Positions 41,363-53,478 of a stretch of DNA of 64,000 nucleotides are shown piece after piece. How positions within the stretch are numbered: position 1 is the first letter of the stretch; every line of letters starts with the position of its first letter. Source of the stretch: Nitrospirota bacterium (GTDB lineage: Bacteria > Nitrospirota > JACRHL01); contig JACRHL010000003.1 of assembly GCA_016212085.1 (NCBI GenBank), forward strand, positions 248,001-312,000, in the 5' to 3' direction. The notes under the pieces are model-generated. The model made no database searches and was not told where the DNA came from. It saw only the letters and a program-made list of their open reading frames with translations. Position numbers and translations under genes: made by a program.

Positions 41363-41451
41363 GATTCCCTTCTCCTTCAGTTTAGAAGATAAGCCACAAA
41401 CGGGCCCGCGCGCACCAACGTGGCGGACGGGCCGGACCCAAACCCAAAAAC

Positions 41452-42183
41452 CTACATCCGCATCCCGCCGTTGACGTGGATCACCTGCCCGGTCACGTAG
41501 GCGGCGTCGTCACCGGCCAGGAAGGCCACCGCCGCCGCCACGTCCTCCGGGGAACCGAAGCGCTCCATGGGGATTTGCGCCATCAGGCCGGCGCGCACCG
41601 CGTCATCGAGGGAACGGGTCATGTCGGTCTCGATGAAGCCGGGGGCCACCACGTTGGCGGTGATGCCACGGCTGGCATACTCGCGAGCCAGGGTCTTGGT
41701 GAGGCCCTCCATGCCCGCCTTGGCGGCCACGTAGTTGGCCTGGCCGATGTTGCCCATGGAACCGACGATGGAGCCGATGTTGACGATGCGCCCCCAGCGC
41801 TTCTTCATCATGCCGCGGATCACGGCGCGGGAGCAGGCGAAGGTGCCCTTGAGGTTGGCATCCAGCACCGCGTCCCAGTCGTCCTCCTTGAGGCGCATGA
41901 GCACGTCGTCCTTGGTCATGCCGGCGTTGTTGACCAGGATGTCCACCGCGCCGATTGCCTTGATGACCGCTTCCACCTGGCCGAAGTCGGCCACGTCCAG
42001 GGCCACGCCGCGGCAGTTGCCGCCGCCCCGGGCCAGCTCCGCCGCCGCCTTCTCGGCACCCGCCCGGTCGCGCCCGGTGATGACCACGTCGGCACCCAGG
42101 TCCAGCAGGCGGCGGGCGATGGCGTTGCCGATGCCGCGGGTGCCGCCGGTGACCAGGGCCGTCTTGCCGTCGAACGGCTTCAC
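41452..42183 (-). CDS. fabG: 3-oxoacyl-ACP reductase
   Basis: A 243-residue NADPH-dependent short-chain dehydrogenase reducing 3-oxoacyl-ACP. The cofactor loop TGGTRGIG is at residues 12-19, NNAG at 85-88, and the catalytic triad Ser138, Tyr151, Lys155 in NYVAAKAG. Ends with the dimer motif [12 protein letters not shown]. Its ATG overlaps the fabD stop by 4 nt. Confidence 0.97.
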   Translation of the reverse strand: MKPFDGKTALVTGGTRGIGNAIARRLLDLGADVVITGRDRAGAEKAAAELARGGGNCRGVALDVADFGQVEAVIKAIGAVDILVNNAGMTKDDVLMRLKEDDWDAVLDANLKGTFACSRAVIRGMMKKRWGRIVNIGSIVGSMGNIGQANYVAAKAGMEGLTKTLAREYASRGITANVVAPGFIETDMTRSLDDAVRAGLMAQIPMERFGSPEDVAAAVAFLAGDDAAYVTGQVIHVNGGMRM

Positions 42184-43112
42184 CCGCGCACCCTTTCCAG
42201 GGTGGCCTTGAGGGACTCCACGTTCTCCACGTTCAGCGCCTCGCCCTTGCGGTCGATGCGGCGCATGAGGCCGGTGAGCACCTTACCGGGACCCACCTCG
42301 ATGAAGCGGTGCACACCCATGCGGGTCATGGTCATGACGCTGTCGCCCCACAGCACCGGCGAGGAGATCTGGCGGCGGGCGGAGGGGATCACGTCGGCGG
42401 CGGCGGTGATTTCCAGCGCCTCGCAGTTGTTGACCAGCGGCAGGTCCAGATCGTTCACCTGGATGGCGCGCATGTCGGCGTCGAGCCGATCGCCGGCGGG
42501 GCCCATCAGGGCGCAGTGGGAGGGCACGCTCACCGGCAGCGGGATCACCCGCACGGCGCCGGCGGCCTTGGCGCCGTCCTCCGCGCGCAGCACCGCCTCC
42601 CGGTGGCCGGAGATGACGATCTGCCCGGGACAGTTGAGGTTGGCCAGCGACACGATCTGCCCCTGTTCGGCGGCCTCGCACACCTCGCCCAGCGCCTCCC
42701 GGTCCAGCCCCAGGATGGCGGCCATCATGCCGATCCCCTCGGGAACCGCCTCCTGCATGTAGCGGCCCCGGTTGCGCACCAGGCGAACCGCGTCGACGAA
42801 GGTGATGCTGCCGGCCACCACCAGGCCGGTGAACTCGCCCAGGGAGTGGCCCGCCACCACGTCGGGCCGCACGCCCTCCTCGGCCAGCACGCGGGCGGCG
42901 GCCACGGAAACCGTGAGCAGGGCCGGCTGGGTGTACTCGGTGAGGGCGAGCCGCTGCCTGGGATCCTCAAAGCACAGCTCGCTGACGGAAAAGCCCAGGG
43001 CCTCGCTGGCCTCGTCGAAGGTGGCCCGGGCCACCGGGAACGACTCGGCAAGCTCCCGACCCATCCCGACATACTGGGACCCTTGGCCCGGAAAGAGAAA
43101 CGCGCTCTTCAA
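42180..43112 (-). CDS. fabD: Malonyl-CoA:ACP transacylase
   Basis: A 310-residue enzyme moving malonyl groups from CoA to ACP. The N-terminus FLFPGQGSQYVGMGREL holds the oxyanion glutamine, and Ser90 in GHSLGEFTGL is the nucleophile; the partner His is in PLPVSVPSHCALM. Overlaps fabG by 4 nt and follows fabH by 107 nt, the longest gap inside the fab cluster. No promoter was identified in that gap. Confidence 0.97.
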   Translation of the reverse strand: MKSAFLFPGQGSQYVGMGRELAESFPVARATFDEASEALGFSVSELCFEDPRQRLALTEYTQPALLTVSVAAARVLAEEGVRPDVVAGHSLGEFTGLVVAGSITFVDAVRLVRNRGRYMQEAVPEGIGMMAAILGLDREALGEVCEAAEQGQIVSLANLNCPGQIVISGHREAVLRAEDGAKAAGAVRVIPLPVSVPSHCALMGPAGDRLDADMRAIQVNDLDLPLVNNCEALEITAAADVIPSARRQISSPVLWGDSVMTMTRMGVHRFIEVGPGKVLTGLMRRIDRKGEALNVENVESLKATLERVRG

Positions 43113-43219
43113 CGGTCGATGCCTTTTTACCTGATGCGGGTCAAATATTGGATGTGCAGATTGTGGGTATGCGCCGCCGCCTTGTCAACCGGCCACGGCC
43201 CCGACGCAGCCACCACGCC

Positions 43220-44215
43220 TCACCAGCGCAGCAGGGTGGCGCCCCAGGTGAGGCCGCTGCCGAACGCCAGCAGCAGCACCAGGTCGCCCGCCGCCACGCG
43301 GCCGGCCCGCGCCGCCTCGTCGAGGGCGATGGGGATGGACGCCGCGGAGGTATTGCCGTAACGGTCCAGGTTCATGACCAACTGCCGCTCGGCCAGGCCC
43401 AGCCGGTCCGAGATGGCGTTGAGGATGCGGGCGTTGGCCTGGTGGGGGACCACCAGGCTCAGGTCGTCCGCCTTCACGCCCGCCTGGTCGATCACCTTGC
43501 GCGCGGCGCGCTCCATGTTGCGCACCGCCACCTTGAAGGTCTCGTTGCCACGCATGCGCAGGAACTGGGCCCGCTCGTCCACCATGGCGTGGCCGGGCGG
43601 AATGCGCGAGCCGCCGCCGGGCACGCAGATGTAATCCCAGGCGGCGCCGTCGGAGTGGATGTCGGTGTGGATCAGGCCGCTGGCGCCGGCGCGCGGCTCC
43701 GCATCGGTGGCCTTGAGCACCACCGCCCCGGCGCCGTCGCCGAACAGCACGCAGGTGGCACGGTCTTCCCAGTCGACCACCCGGCTCATGGTTTCGGCGC
43801 CGATCACCAGCACGTTGCGGTAGGCCCCGGAGCGGATGAAGGCATCGGCCACGGACAGGCCGTAGATGAAACCGGAGCAGGCGGCGGACAGGTCGAACGC
43901 CGCGGCCCCCAGGGCACCCAGTTGCGCCTGGATCAGGCAGGCGGTGGCGGGGAAGCTCATGTCCGGCGTGGCGGTGGCCACCAGGATCAATTCCAGCTCC
44001 TCCGCGCGCATGCCCGCCGCCGCAAGGGCGTTGCGCGCGGCCGCCAGGCCCAGGTCGGAGGTGGCCTGGTCGGCGGCGGCGATGCGGCGCTCGCGGATGC
44101 CGGTGCGGGCAACGATCCACTCGTCCGAGGTGTCGACCATGCGTTCCAACTCGGCGTTGGTCATGACGCGCTCGGGCACGTAGGAGCCGGTCCCGGCGAT
44201 CACGGTGGCGGTCAT
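43220..44215 (-). CDS. fabH: Beta-ketoacyl-ACP synthase III
   Basis: A 331-residue KAS III that starts fatty-acid synthesis from acetyl-CoA (or a branched primer) and malonyl-ACP. The catalytic Cys113 is in SAACSGFIYG, with His in VPHQANARI and Asn in RYGNTSAASIPIAL. The ATG at 44215 overlaps plsX by 4 nt. The primer preference cannot be judged from the sequence. Confidence 0.97.
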   Translation of the reverse strand: MTATVIAGTGSYVPERVMTNAELERMVDTSDEWIVARTGIRERRIAAADQATSDLGLAAARNALAAAGMRAEELELILVATATPDMSFPATACLIQAQLGALGAAAFDLSAACSGFIYGLSVADAFIRSGAYRNVLVIGAETMSRVVDWEDRATCVLFGDGAGAVVLKATDAEPRAGASGLIHTDIHSDGAAWDYICVPGGGSRIPPGHAMVDERAQFLRMRGNETFKVAVRNMERAARKVIDQAGVKADDLSLVVPHQANARILNAISDRLGLAERQLVMNLDRYGNTSAASIPIALDEAARAGRVAAGDLVLLLAFGSGLTWGATLLRW

Positions 44216-45243
44216 TGACCCTCCTCGATGGTGGCGGTGCCGGCGCTTGCGGCGCTGTCCGCCCGGATGTCGGAACTGATGTGGGTGGCGATCTTCTCGT
44301 CGTGCATGCGCTTGGCCAGCCGCACCGCGTTGCGGATCGCCCACGGGTCGGACCGGCCGTGGCAGATGATGGAAATGCCCGACAGGCCCAACAGCGGCGC
44401 GCCGCCGTATTCGGAATAGTCGACCCGCGCCTTGAAGCGCTTGAAGGCGGGCTTGAGCAGCGTGTAGCCCAGGCCGCCCAGAACGGAGGCCTCGATCTCC
44501 CGGCGCAGCATCTGCATGATCGCCTCCGCCAGCCCCTCGCTGGCCTTCAGGGCCACGTTGCCGATGAAGCCGTCGCAGACGATCACGTCGGCGTTGCCGT
44601 TGAAGATGTCGCGCCCCTCCACGTTGCCGATGAAATTGAGGGGCGACTGCTTGAGGCGCTGGGCCGCCTCCTTGGTGAGGGGCGAACCCTTGCTCTCCTC
44701 CTCGCCGATGGACAGGATGCCCACCCGCGGCGCCGGCAGCTTGCTGACGCGCTTGGCGTACTCGTGCCCCATGTAGGCGAACTGCACCAGGTGGTGCGGC
44801 TTGGAATCCACGTTGGCACCCACGTCGAGCATGATCGAGGTGCCGGTGAGGGTGGGCAGCAGCGCCGCGATGGCGGGCCGCTCCACCCCGGCCACGGGCT
44901 TGAGAACGAACAGCGAGGTGCCCATGCAGGCGCCGGTGTTGCCGGCGCTGATGACCGCCTGGCAGTGGCCGTCGGCCACCCGCTGGTTGGCGTACCAGAT
45001 GGACGACTTGCGCTTGCGCCGCACGGCGCTGGAGGGCGACTCGTCCATGGCCACCACCTGCTCGGCGTGCACCACCTGGATGTCGAGGCCGGTCACGTCG
45101 AAGCCGACCAGGGCCTCCCGGACCTGGGCCTCGTCGCCCACCAGGTCGATGCCGACCTGAAAGTCACGGGCGGCCAGCACGGCCCCCTCGACGATGGCGG
45201 CGGGGGCGTGGTCGCCGCCCATGGCGTCAATGGCAATACGCAC
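44212..45243 (-). CDS. plsX: Phosphate acyltransferase PlsX
   Basis: A 343-residue peripheral membrane enzyme converting acyl-ACP to acyl-phosphate for phospholipid synthesis. Starts MRIAIDAMGGDHAP, has SAGNTGACMGTSL and VCDGFIGNVALKASEG. It is placed between rpmF and fabH as in many proteobacteria and overlaps fabH by 4 nt, linking membrane lipid supply with fatty-acid initiation. Confidence 0.96.
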   Translation of the reverse strand: MRIAIDAMGGDHAPAAIVEGAVLAARDFQVGIDLVGDEAQVREALVGFDVTGLDIQVVHAEQVVAMDESPSSAVRRKRKSSIWYANQRVADGHCQAVISAGNTGACMGTSLFVLKPVAGVERPAIAALLPTLTGTSIMLDVGANVDSKPHHLVQFAYMGHEYAKRVSKLPAPRVGILSIGEEESKGSPLTKEAAQRLKQSPLNFIGNVEGRDIFNGNADVIVCDGFIGNVALKASEGLAEAIMQMLRREIEASVLGGLGYTLLKPAFKRFKARVDYSEYGGAPLLGLSGISIICHGRSDPWAIRNAVRLAKRMHDEKIATHISSDIRADSAASAGTATIEEGQ

Positions 45244-45337
45244 CGGGTGTCAACCTAACGCGGGTGTGGCGGACGGCGGAGCGCCCGAGCAATCTGTCAT
45301 GTTCCCCGTGGGACCGGAACGGTCTCGTGGCGGGACG

Positions 45338-45520
45338 TCAGATTTCCAGGGTGTCGATCACTTCCTGCCCCTTGTAGTGGCCGCAGTAGTTGCACACATG
45401 ATGGGGGCGCACGGCCTCGTTGCAGTTGGGGCAGTTCACCAGCTTGGGGACGGTCAGCTTGTAGTGGGTGCGACGCTTGCGCCCGACCGACTTGCTGATC
45501 TTATGTTTTGGATGTGCCAT
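45338..45520 (-). CDS. rpmF: Large ribosomal subunit protein L32 (bL32)
   Basis: A 60-residue basic ribosomal protein. [17 protein letters not shown] at the N-terminus and a zinc ribbon C30-x2-C33...C43-x2-C46 identify the zinc-binding (C+) form of L32. It lies between yceD and plsX, the classical yceD-rpmF-plsX order. A 94-nt spacer separates it from plsX. Confidence 0.97.
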   Translation of the reverse strand: MAHPKHKISKSVGRKRRTHYKLTVPKLVNCPNCNEAVRPHHVCNYCGHYKGQEVIDTLEI

Positions 45521-45598
45521 GATTTCCTTACCTAAAACCAGTCTAAAACGAACGTCCGATCACCACGCCCCCGGACCGGCCATCGGCCCGGCACGGCG

Positions 45599-46102
45599 TC
45601 ATAAGAGCTTTTTCAAGGCCCGCAAGCGCGGATCCACCGGCTCGGGGCACGCGCACGGCCCGGCCGACAGGTTGGCCTTGCAGCGCGGGCACAGCCCCTT
45701 GCAGTCCCCGCTGCACAGCGGGGCCATGGGAACCTCCAGCAGCACCTGCTCGCGCACCAGCTCGAACAGGTTGACCGCGTCGCCCTCGAGCACGCACACG
45801 GCCAGGTCCACCCCGCTCAACTCCACCTCGTCCTCGTCGCTGACGCGGCGCGAGTACAGCACGTCGAGACGGCTGTCGAACGGCTGGGAAATCAACCCCA
45901 GGCAGCGCGAGCACTCAAGCGCGAGGCGGGTTTCGACGCGCCCCCTCACGCGCAGACCGCCCGCCTCGTGCTCGGCCCGGCCGGTCACGCGGATGGGGTC
46001 GTGGCCAACCAGTGCCTCGGCGGCGCCGGCCAGACGGTTCGCCGCCACATCGAAGGCGAAGTCGCACCCCTCGGGCGGCACCTTTGAAAGCGGCAGAACC
46101 AT
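45599..46102 (-). CDS. yceD: YceD/DUF177 family protein
   Basis: A 167-residue protein of the YceD family, which acts in 23S rRNA metabolism in some bacteria. The N-terminus LSKVPPEGCDF and the C-terminal CSGDCKGLCPRCKANL cysteine block, ending with DPRLRALKKLL, are diagnostic. Two starts exist. ATG at 46123 is embedded in a -10 hexamer and would lie upstream of the expected transcript start, so ATG at 46102 (MVLPLSKVPPEG) is chosen. First gene of the lipid/ribosomal operon. Confidence 0.85.
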   Translation of the reverse strand: MVLPLSKVPPEGCDFAFDVAANRLAGAAEALVGHDPIRVTGRAEHEAGGLRVRGRVETRLALECSRCLGLISQPFDSRLDVLYSRRVSDEDEVELSGVDLAVCVLEGDAVNLFELVREQVLLEVPMAPLCSGDCKGLCPRCKANLSAGPCACPEPVDPRLRALKKLL

Positions 46103-46121
46103 CGCGCCCAAAAAGGAAGGC

Positions 46122-46151
46122 ATTTTAGGGATTTCGGGGCGCTTTTGTCAA
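46122..46151 (-). promoter_or_regulatory. Sigma-70 promoter of the yceD-rpmF-plsX-fab operon
   Basis: Minus strand: perfect TTGACA (46151-46146), 18-nt spacer, TAAAAT (46127-46122). The -10 overlaps the upstream candidate ATG of yceD, so the transcript would start near 46115 and the ATG at 46102 would be used with a leader of about a dozen nucleotides. Confidence 0.75.
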
Positions 46152-46200
46152 TATTTTTCCATCGGGCGCGCGGCACGGCGCACACCCGCGGAAAACGGCG

Positions 46201-46241
46201 CGGGGGACCGGTCCGCCGGCCAGGCCGGCACCGGTCCCCCG
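46201..46241 (-). terminator. Long hairpin after the 46.3-kb hypothetical gene
   Basis: A 12-bp outer stem (46201-46212 with 46230-46241) encloses an inner GCCGGC/GCCGGC stem. On the minus strand TTTT follows 5 nt later. It lies about 40 nt after the hypothetical gene and before the yceD promoter, so fits an intrinsic terminator. Confidence 0.6.
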
Positions 46242-46281
46242 TGCATGATGGCGCTGCGCCGGCGGCGGCCGGCGCGGCCGG

Positions 46282-46611
46282 TCAGTGGGAGATCTTCAGG
46301 GAGCGCAGGAAGGCCCTGTCAAAGAAGTTCAGCAGCGGGCGCTCGGCGCCCACAACCGGATCGGCGGGCTCGGGCGCCATCCAACCGGCGATGGCGCGCG
46401 GCTCGAACACGGCCTCCTGGTCGTCGCCCTCCATGTCCTGCTCGACCATGCGCAACACCGAGCTCATGTTCAGCAACACCTGGCGGTTGTCCTGCTCCTG
46501 CAGGCGGATCATCTCCTGGATGTGCGGGTTGTCGGCCACCACCTCCTTGAGGGCGGCAAACAACTCGGTCAGGCGCTGGTTCCCGGACAGCGGTTCCTCG
46601 CGTTCACTCAT
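46282..46611 (-). CDS. Hypothetical cytoplasmic protein
   Basis: A 109-residue acidic protein beginning MSEREEPLSGNQRLTELF. The first ~65 residues look helical (LKEVVADNPHIQEMIRLQEQDN), the rest is low in predicted structure. No signal peptide or cysteines. An ATG 24 nt upstream is also in frame; a GGAAGGA lies 13 nt before the chosen start, so the start is uncertain. No family recognised. Confidence 0.6.
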   Translation of the reverse strand: MSEREEPLSGNQRLTELFAALKEVVADNPHIQEMIRLQEQDNRQVLLNMSSVLRMVEQDMEGDDQEAVFEPRAIAGWMAPEPADPVVGAERPLLNFFDRAFLRSLKISH

Positions 46612-46940
46612 GGCGAATCGGTCATCCTTCCACATTTGGGGGCGGTGCCGTCAGCGGCCCGCCGGACACACGTTGTTGCGGGCCGCAACCTGGCATGCGG
46701 CCTCGCGTATGAAAATACCTTTCCAAGAAAAATGCCAAACAGCTAACCGACTGATTCGCAACGGCTTAATCCGGCTCGCCCGCGCCGCCGGCGGGGGACC
46801 GCCCCGGCCCGCCATGCCCAGATGCGGAAAAAAATTGCCGTTTTAATGACCTGCACCACCGGCCCGCCCGCATTGACGCCCTTGGGCCCGGCGCGGGATA
46901 ATCGGACCTTGTCGTTTTCCCGCATCCGTGATCCAAGCCG
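46612..46940. other. 329-nt divergent intergenic region upstream of trpA
   Basis: The region holds the trpA promoter (46873-46902), an A+T-rich patch at 46706-46741 that may contain the promoter of the minus-strand hypothetical gene, and a GCGG-A-tract/GCCGTTTT segment (46813-46836). CAAACAGCTAACCG (46736-46749) resembles the end of repeat copy A (CAACAGCCCGCTAACCG) with a 4-nt deletion. No trp leader peptide or attenuator was seen. Confidence 0.6.
46873..46902 (+). promoter_or_regulatory. Sigma-70 promoter of trpA
   Basis: TTGACG (46873-46878), 18-nt spacer, GATAAT (46897-46902); five of six matches each. It lies 38 nt before the trpA ATG. Confidence 0.7.
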
Positions 46941-47753
46941 ATGACCAGCCGAATCGACCAGGTTTTCAACACCGCCCGGCGCGATGGGCGCAAGGTGCTC
47001 ATCCCCTACATCATGGCCGGGGACCCGGACCTGGCCGCCACCGCGGAGCTGGTGCGCGCGCTGGAGGCGGCGGGGGCCGACGCCATCGAGCTGGGCATCC
47101 CCTTCTCCGACCCCATCGCCGACGGGCCGGTGATCCTGCGCGCCGCCATGCGCGCCCTCACCCACGGCACCTCGCTCACCCAGGTGCTGGACACGGTGCG
47201 GGCGCTGCGCGCGCACACCCAGGTCCCCATCGTGTTCATGTCCTACTACAACCCCATCTACGTTTACGGTGACGCGCGCTTCGCCCGCGACGCGGTGGCG
47301 GCGGGGGTGGACGGGGTGATCGTGCCCGACCTGCCGCCGGAGGAGGCCCACGGACTGGTGCAGGCCGCCCGTGAACACGGCCTGGCCACCATCTTCCTGC
47401 TCGCCCCCACCAGCAACCCGGCGCGCATCAACAAGGTGTGCCGGCAGGCCACCGGCTTCATTTATTACGTCTCGCTCACCGGCATCACCGGCGCCAGGCT
47501 GACCGATTTTGGCGACGTGGCCCAGCGCGTCAAGGCCATCCGCGCCAGGACCACGAAGCCCGTGGCGGTGGGCTTCGGCATCTCCAACGCCGAGCAGGCG
47601 AAGGCCGCGGCCCAAGCCGCCGACGGGGTGATCGTCGGCAGCGCCCTGGTGAGGGTGATCGAGGAACGCATCGACGCCGGCGCCAGCCGCGCCCAGCTGG
47701 TGGGCGCCGCCCGCGACTTCACCGCCGCCCTGCGCAAGGGGCTGGACGGCTAG
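46941..47753 (+). CDS. trpA: Tryptophan synthase alpha chain
   Basis: A 270-residue TIM barrel releasing indole from indole-3-glycerol phosphate for the beta subunit. Catalytic Glu50 and Asp61 lie in [28 protein letters not shown] binds phosphate. It has its own promoter and no trpB or other trp gene within the window, which is unusual because trpBA are normally adjacent. radA follows after 35 nt on the same strand. Confidence 0.97.
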   Translation: MTSRIDQVFNTARRDGRKVLIPYIMAGDPDLAATAELVRALEAAGADAIELGIPFSDPIADGPVILRAAMRALTHGTSLTQVLDTVRALRAHTQVPIVFMSYYNPIYVYGDARFARDAVAAGVDGVIVPDLPPEEAHGLVQAAREHGLATIFLLAPTSNPARINKVCRQATGFIYYVSLTGITGARLTDFGDVAQRVKAIRARTTKPVAVGFGISNAEQAKAAAQAADGVIVGSALVRVIEERIDAGASRAQLVGAARDFTAALRKGLDG

Positions 47754-47788
47754 CCCGTCGTCCCCTAACTCCCGCCAGCTCCCATCCG

Positions 47789-49131
<1,343 letters not shown>

Positions 49132-49135
<4 letters not shown>

Positions 49136-49845
49136 GGGGCGCCACCCTGCTGCTGGCCGCGCTGCTGGCGCTGTTGCCCGCCTGCGCGCCGCGCCTGGAG
49201 CCGCTCACCCCCGAGTCCCTCGCCGCCGCCCAGGACCTGGCCCGGGAGATGAACGCGCGCCGCGCCGGGCATGCCGCCGCCGCGGCGCTGGTGCAGGCGG
49301 AGCTGAAGAGCCGGGGCCCGGTCCGCCTGTGGCCGGGCTTCACCGCCGCGTTCCGCTACCGGGCGCCGGACGCCTATTCCCTGAACGGCTACTCGGACAT
49401 CGGCCTGCCCCTGTTCGCCTACCAGGCCGAGGGGGGCGTGTACACGGTCACCACCCCGGACGGTCCGGCCGACAACGGCCCGGCGGACGGCGGCCCGGTG
49501 GCCGAGGTGCTGCACGACCTCACCCACCTGCTCGACGGCGCCCTGGGGGTGGACCTGGGCGGCGAACCGCCGCGCCGTACCCGCGACGGCCGCTGGTTCG
49601 TGGCGCGGGACGGCGTATCCATCCGCTTCACCATGGCGGACGGCCACGTCACCGCCCTGTCGGTCGAGCGCGCGGGGCGCAAGCCCACCCACATCCACTT
49701 TGGCGACTTCCGCGGAGCGGGGTGGCCGCTGCCCTACCGCATGGAGGTCGACCTGGCCGAGTACCGCGTTAAAATCGCGCTCACGGTGCTGGAATGGAAC
49801 CTGGTGGCGGCGGCACCCCCGGAACGCGCCGGAAACGGCCCTTGA
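49132..49845 (+). CDS. Outer-membrane-type lipoprotein of unknown function
   Basis: A 237-residue lipoprotein with a short signal sequence and lipobox LPAC (residues 15-18). The mature part has LolB/DUF4292-like features: a helical start (ESLAAAQDLAREMNARR), then beta strands such as FTAAFRYRAPDAYSLNGYSD and a C-terminal WPLPYRMEVDLAEYRVKIALTV segment. Similarity to lipoprotein-carrier folds is an impression, not proven. The GTG start overlaps radA (GTGA). Ends near a promoter for gap. Confidence 0.75.
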
Positions 49846-49870
49846 CTCCCCCCTCCGATCTTGTTTGAAT
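49842..49870 (+). promoter_or_regulatory. Candidate promoter of the gap-pgk-tpiA operon
   Basis: TTGACT (49842-49847), 17-nt spacer, TTGAAT (49865-49870). The -10 is poor (four of six). The leader to gap is about 100 nt and contains two CCGGCCGG palindromes (49912-49919 and 49935-49942). GAGGAG precedes the gap ATG. Confidence 0.4.
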
Positions 49871-49961
49871 TCCCGAATAACAGCATGTTCTTCACCCCAA
49901 CAACCGAATCCCCGGCCGGAGCCGCCACCGTCGCCCGGCCGGCGTCTTAATCCTGAATTGA

Positions 49962-50972
<1,011 letters not shown>

Positions 50973-51006
50973 GCCACGGCAACTCCCCGTACACAGGGTG
51001 GGCAAG

Positions 51007-52194
51007 GTGAAACGGACCCTCGACAAGATCAACCTCAAGCACAAGCGGGTGTTCATCCGCGCGGACTTCAACGTGCCGCTCGATGACGACCTGCACATCA
51101 CCGACGACGCCCGCATCCGCGGCGCGCTGGCCACCATCAACTACGCCATCGACGAGGGGGCGCGGGTGATCCTGGGCTCGCACCTGGGGCGTCCGAAGGG
51201 CAAGGCCAACCCGCGCATGTCGCTGGCGCCGGTGGCCAAGCGCCTGCAACGCCTGCTCAACAAGGACGTGGCGTTCGCCCCGGACTGCGTGGGCCAGCAG
51301 GTGACCAGCATGATCCAGCGCATGGGCCCCGGCGACGTGCTGCTGCTGGAAAACCTGCGCTTCCACCCGGAGGAGGAGGCCAACGATCCGGGCTTTTCCA
51401 AGCAGCTCGCCGAGCTGGCCGACGTGTACGTGAACGACGCCTTCGGCGCCGCGCACCGCGCCCACGCCTCCACCCACGGCATCACCGAATACGTGCCCAA
51501 CGTGGCCATCGGCTACCTGATGCAGCGCGAGATCAGCTACCTGTACGGCGCCCTGGAAAACCCGGTGCGGCCGTTCGTGGTGGTGCTGGGCGGCGCCAAG
51601 GTGTCGTCCAAGATCGCCGTGATCGAGAACCTGCTGGAGCGGGCCGACAAGATCCTCATCGGCGGCGGCATGGCCTTCACCTTCCTCAAGTCCATGGGCT
51701 ACGAGGTGGGCAACTCGGTGGTGGAGGAGGACATGCTGGAGCTGGCCAACCGCATCCGCCTGGAGGCGCGCGAGAAGGGGGTCAAGTTCTACCTGCCGGT
51801 GGACTGCGTGGCCTCCACCGAGTTCTCGCCGCGCGGCGAAACCAAGATCGTCACCACCCAGGAGATCCCCGAGGGGTGGATGGCGCTGGACATCGGCCCG
51901 GCCTCCGTCAAGCTGTTCCAGGAGGCCATCGGCAACGCCAAGACCGTGCTCTGGAACGGCCCCATGGGGGTGTTCGAGATGGACGCCTTCTCGCGCGGCA
52001 CCTTCGCCGTGGCGCACGCCATCGCCGATACCTACGCCCTCACCATCGTGGGCGGCGGCGACTCGGCCCTGGCGGTGCACCGGGCCGGCGAGAGCGAGAA
52101 CATGTCGTTCATCTCCACCGGCGGCGGCGCCGCGCTGGAGCTGCTGGAGGGCAAGGTGCTGCCGGGCCTCGCCGTCATCCCCGACCAGGACTAG
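51007..52194 (+). CDS. pgk: Phosphoglycerate kinase
   Basis: A 395-residue two-domain kinase making ATP from 1,3-bisphosphoglycerate. RVFIRADFNVPLDD, SHLGRPKG and the C-terminal GGGDSALAVHRAG plus FISTGGGAALELLEG blocks are diagnostic. Two GTG codons lie in frame at 50998 and 51007; the second is preferred because AGGG lies 8 nt upstream of it and the product then starts KRTLDKI. Spacer to gap is 34 nt. Confidence 0.96.
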   Translation: MKRTLDKINLKHKRVFIRADFNVPLDDDLHITDDARIRGALATINYAIDEGARVILGSHLGRPKGKANPRMSLAPVAKRLQRLLNKDVAFAPDCVGQQVTSMIQRMGPGDVLLLENLRFHPEEEANDPGFSKQLAELADVYVNDAFGAAHRAHASTHGITEYVPNVAIGYLMQREISYLYGALENPVRPFVVVLGGAKVSSKIAVIENLLERADKILIGGGMAFTFLKSMGYEVGNSVVEEDMLELANRIRLEAREKGVKFYLPVDCVASTEFSPRGETKIVTTQEIPEGWMALDIGPASVKLFQEAIGNAKTVLWNGPMGVFEMDAFSRGTFAVAHAIADTYALTIVGGGDSALAVHRAGESENMSFISTGGGAALELLEGKVLPGLAVIPDQD

Positions 52195-52198
52195 GCGG

Positions 52199-52993
<795 letters not shown>

Positions 52994-53077
52994 GCCCGGC
53001 GGCACCAAAACGGCTATAATTTCCCGCTTTCCGGGTCGGCGCGCGCGCGACCGCCCGTTTTCCGCAAGGAGTGCCAA

Positions 53078-53431
53078 GTGTCCACGCTGCTGACCATCCT
53101 TCACGTTACCGCCTGCTTCCTGATGGTGGGCATCATCCTGCTCCAGCAAGGCAAGGGGGCGGACATCGGCGCGGCGTTCGGCGGCGGCAGCCACACCCTG
53201 TTCGGCGGCCGTGGCGCCACCTCGTTCCTGGCCAAGGTCACCATCGGCTGCGCGGCGGTGTTCATGGTCACCTCCATCTCGCTGGCGGTCGCGGCCAAGA
53301 ACCGCGCCGCGGCATCGGTGATCGACGACCTGGGCGAGACCAAGGACTTCTTCTCCGACCAGGTGGCCCCCGTGGCCATTCCCGACGCCCCCAAGCAGGC
53401 GCCCGCCCCGGCGGAACCCGCGGCACCATAG
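53078..53431 (+). CDS. secG: Preprotein translocase subunit SecG
   Basis: A 117-residue membrane protein with two transmembrane helices (about 2-22 and 55-75) and LLQQGKGADIGAAFGGGSHTLFGGRG between them, the SecG signature. It assists SecYE/SecA in export. The C-terminal tail is Ala/Pro-rich. The GTG start at 53078 has AAGGAG 7 nt upstream. A consensus TATAAT at 53015-53020 lies in the tpiA-secG gap and may be a -10 element, but no good -35 was found. Confidence 0.95.
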   Translation: MSTLLTILHVTACFLMVGIILLQQGKGADIGAAFGGGSHTLFGGRGATSFLAKVTIGCAAVFMVTSISLAVAAKNRAAASVIDDLGETKDFFSDQVAPVAIPDAPKQAPAPAEPAAP

Positions 53432-53478
53432 CCCCATCCCCCCACCATCGAACATAGCGTTTCCAGACGGTATCGACC

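Noticed and set aside
46612-46940. trp attenuator/leader peptide before trpA
   Set aside because: No short ORF with tandem Trp codons and no terminator/antiterminator pair downstream of the promoter.
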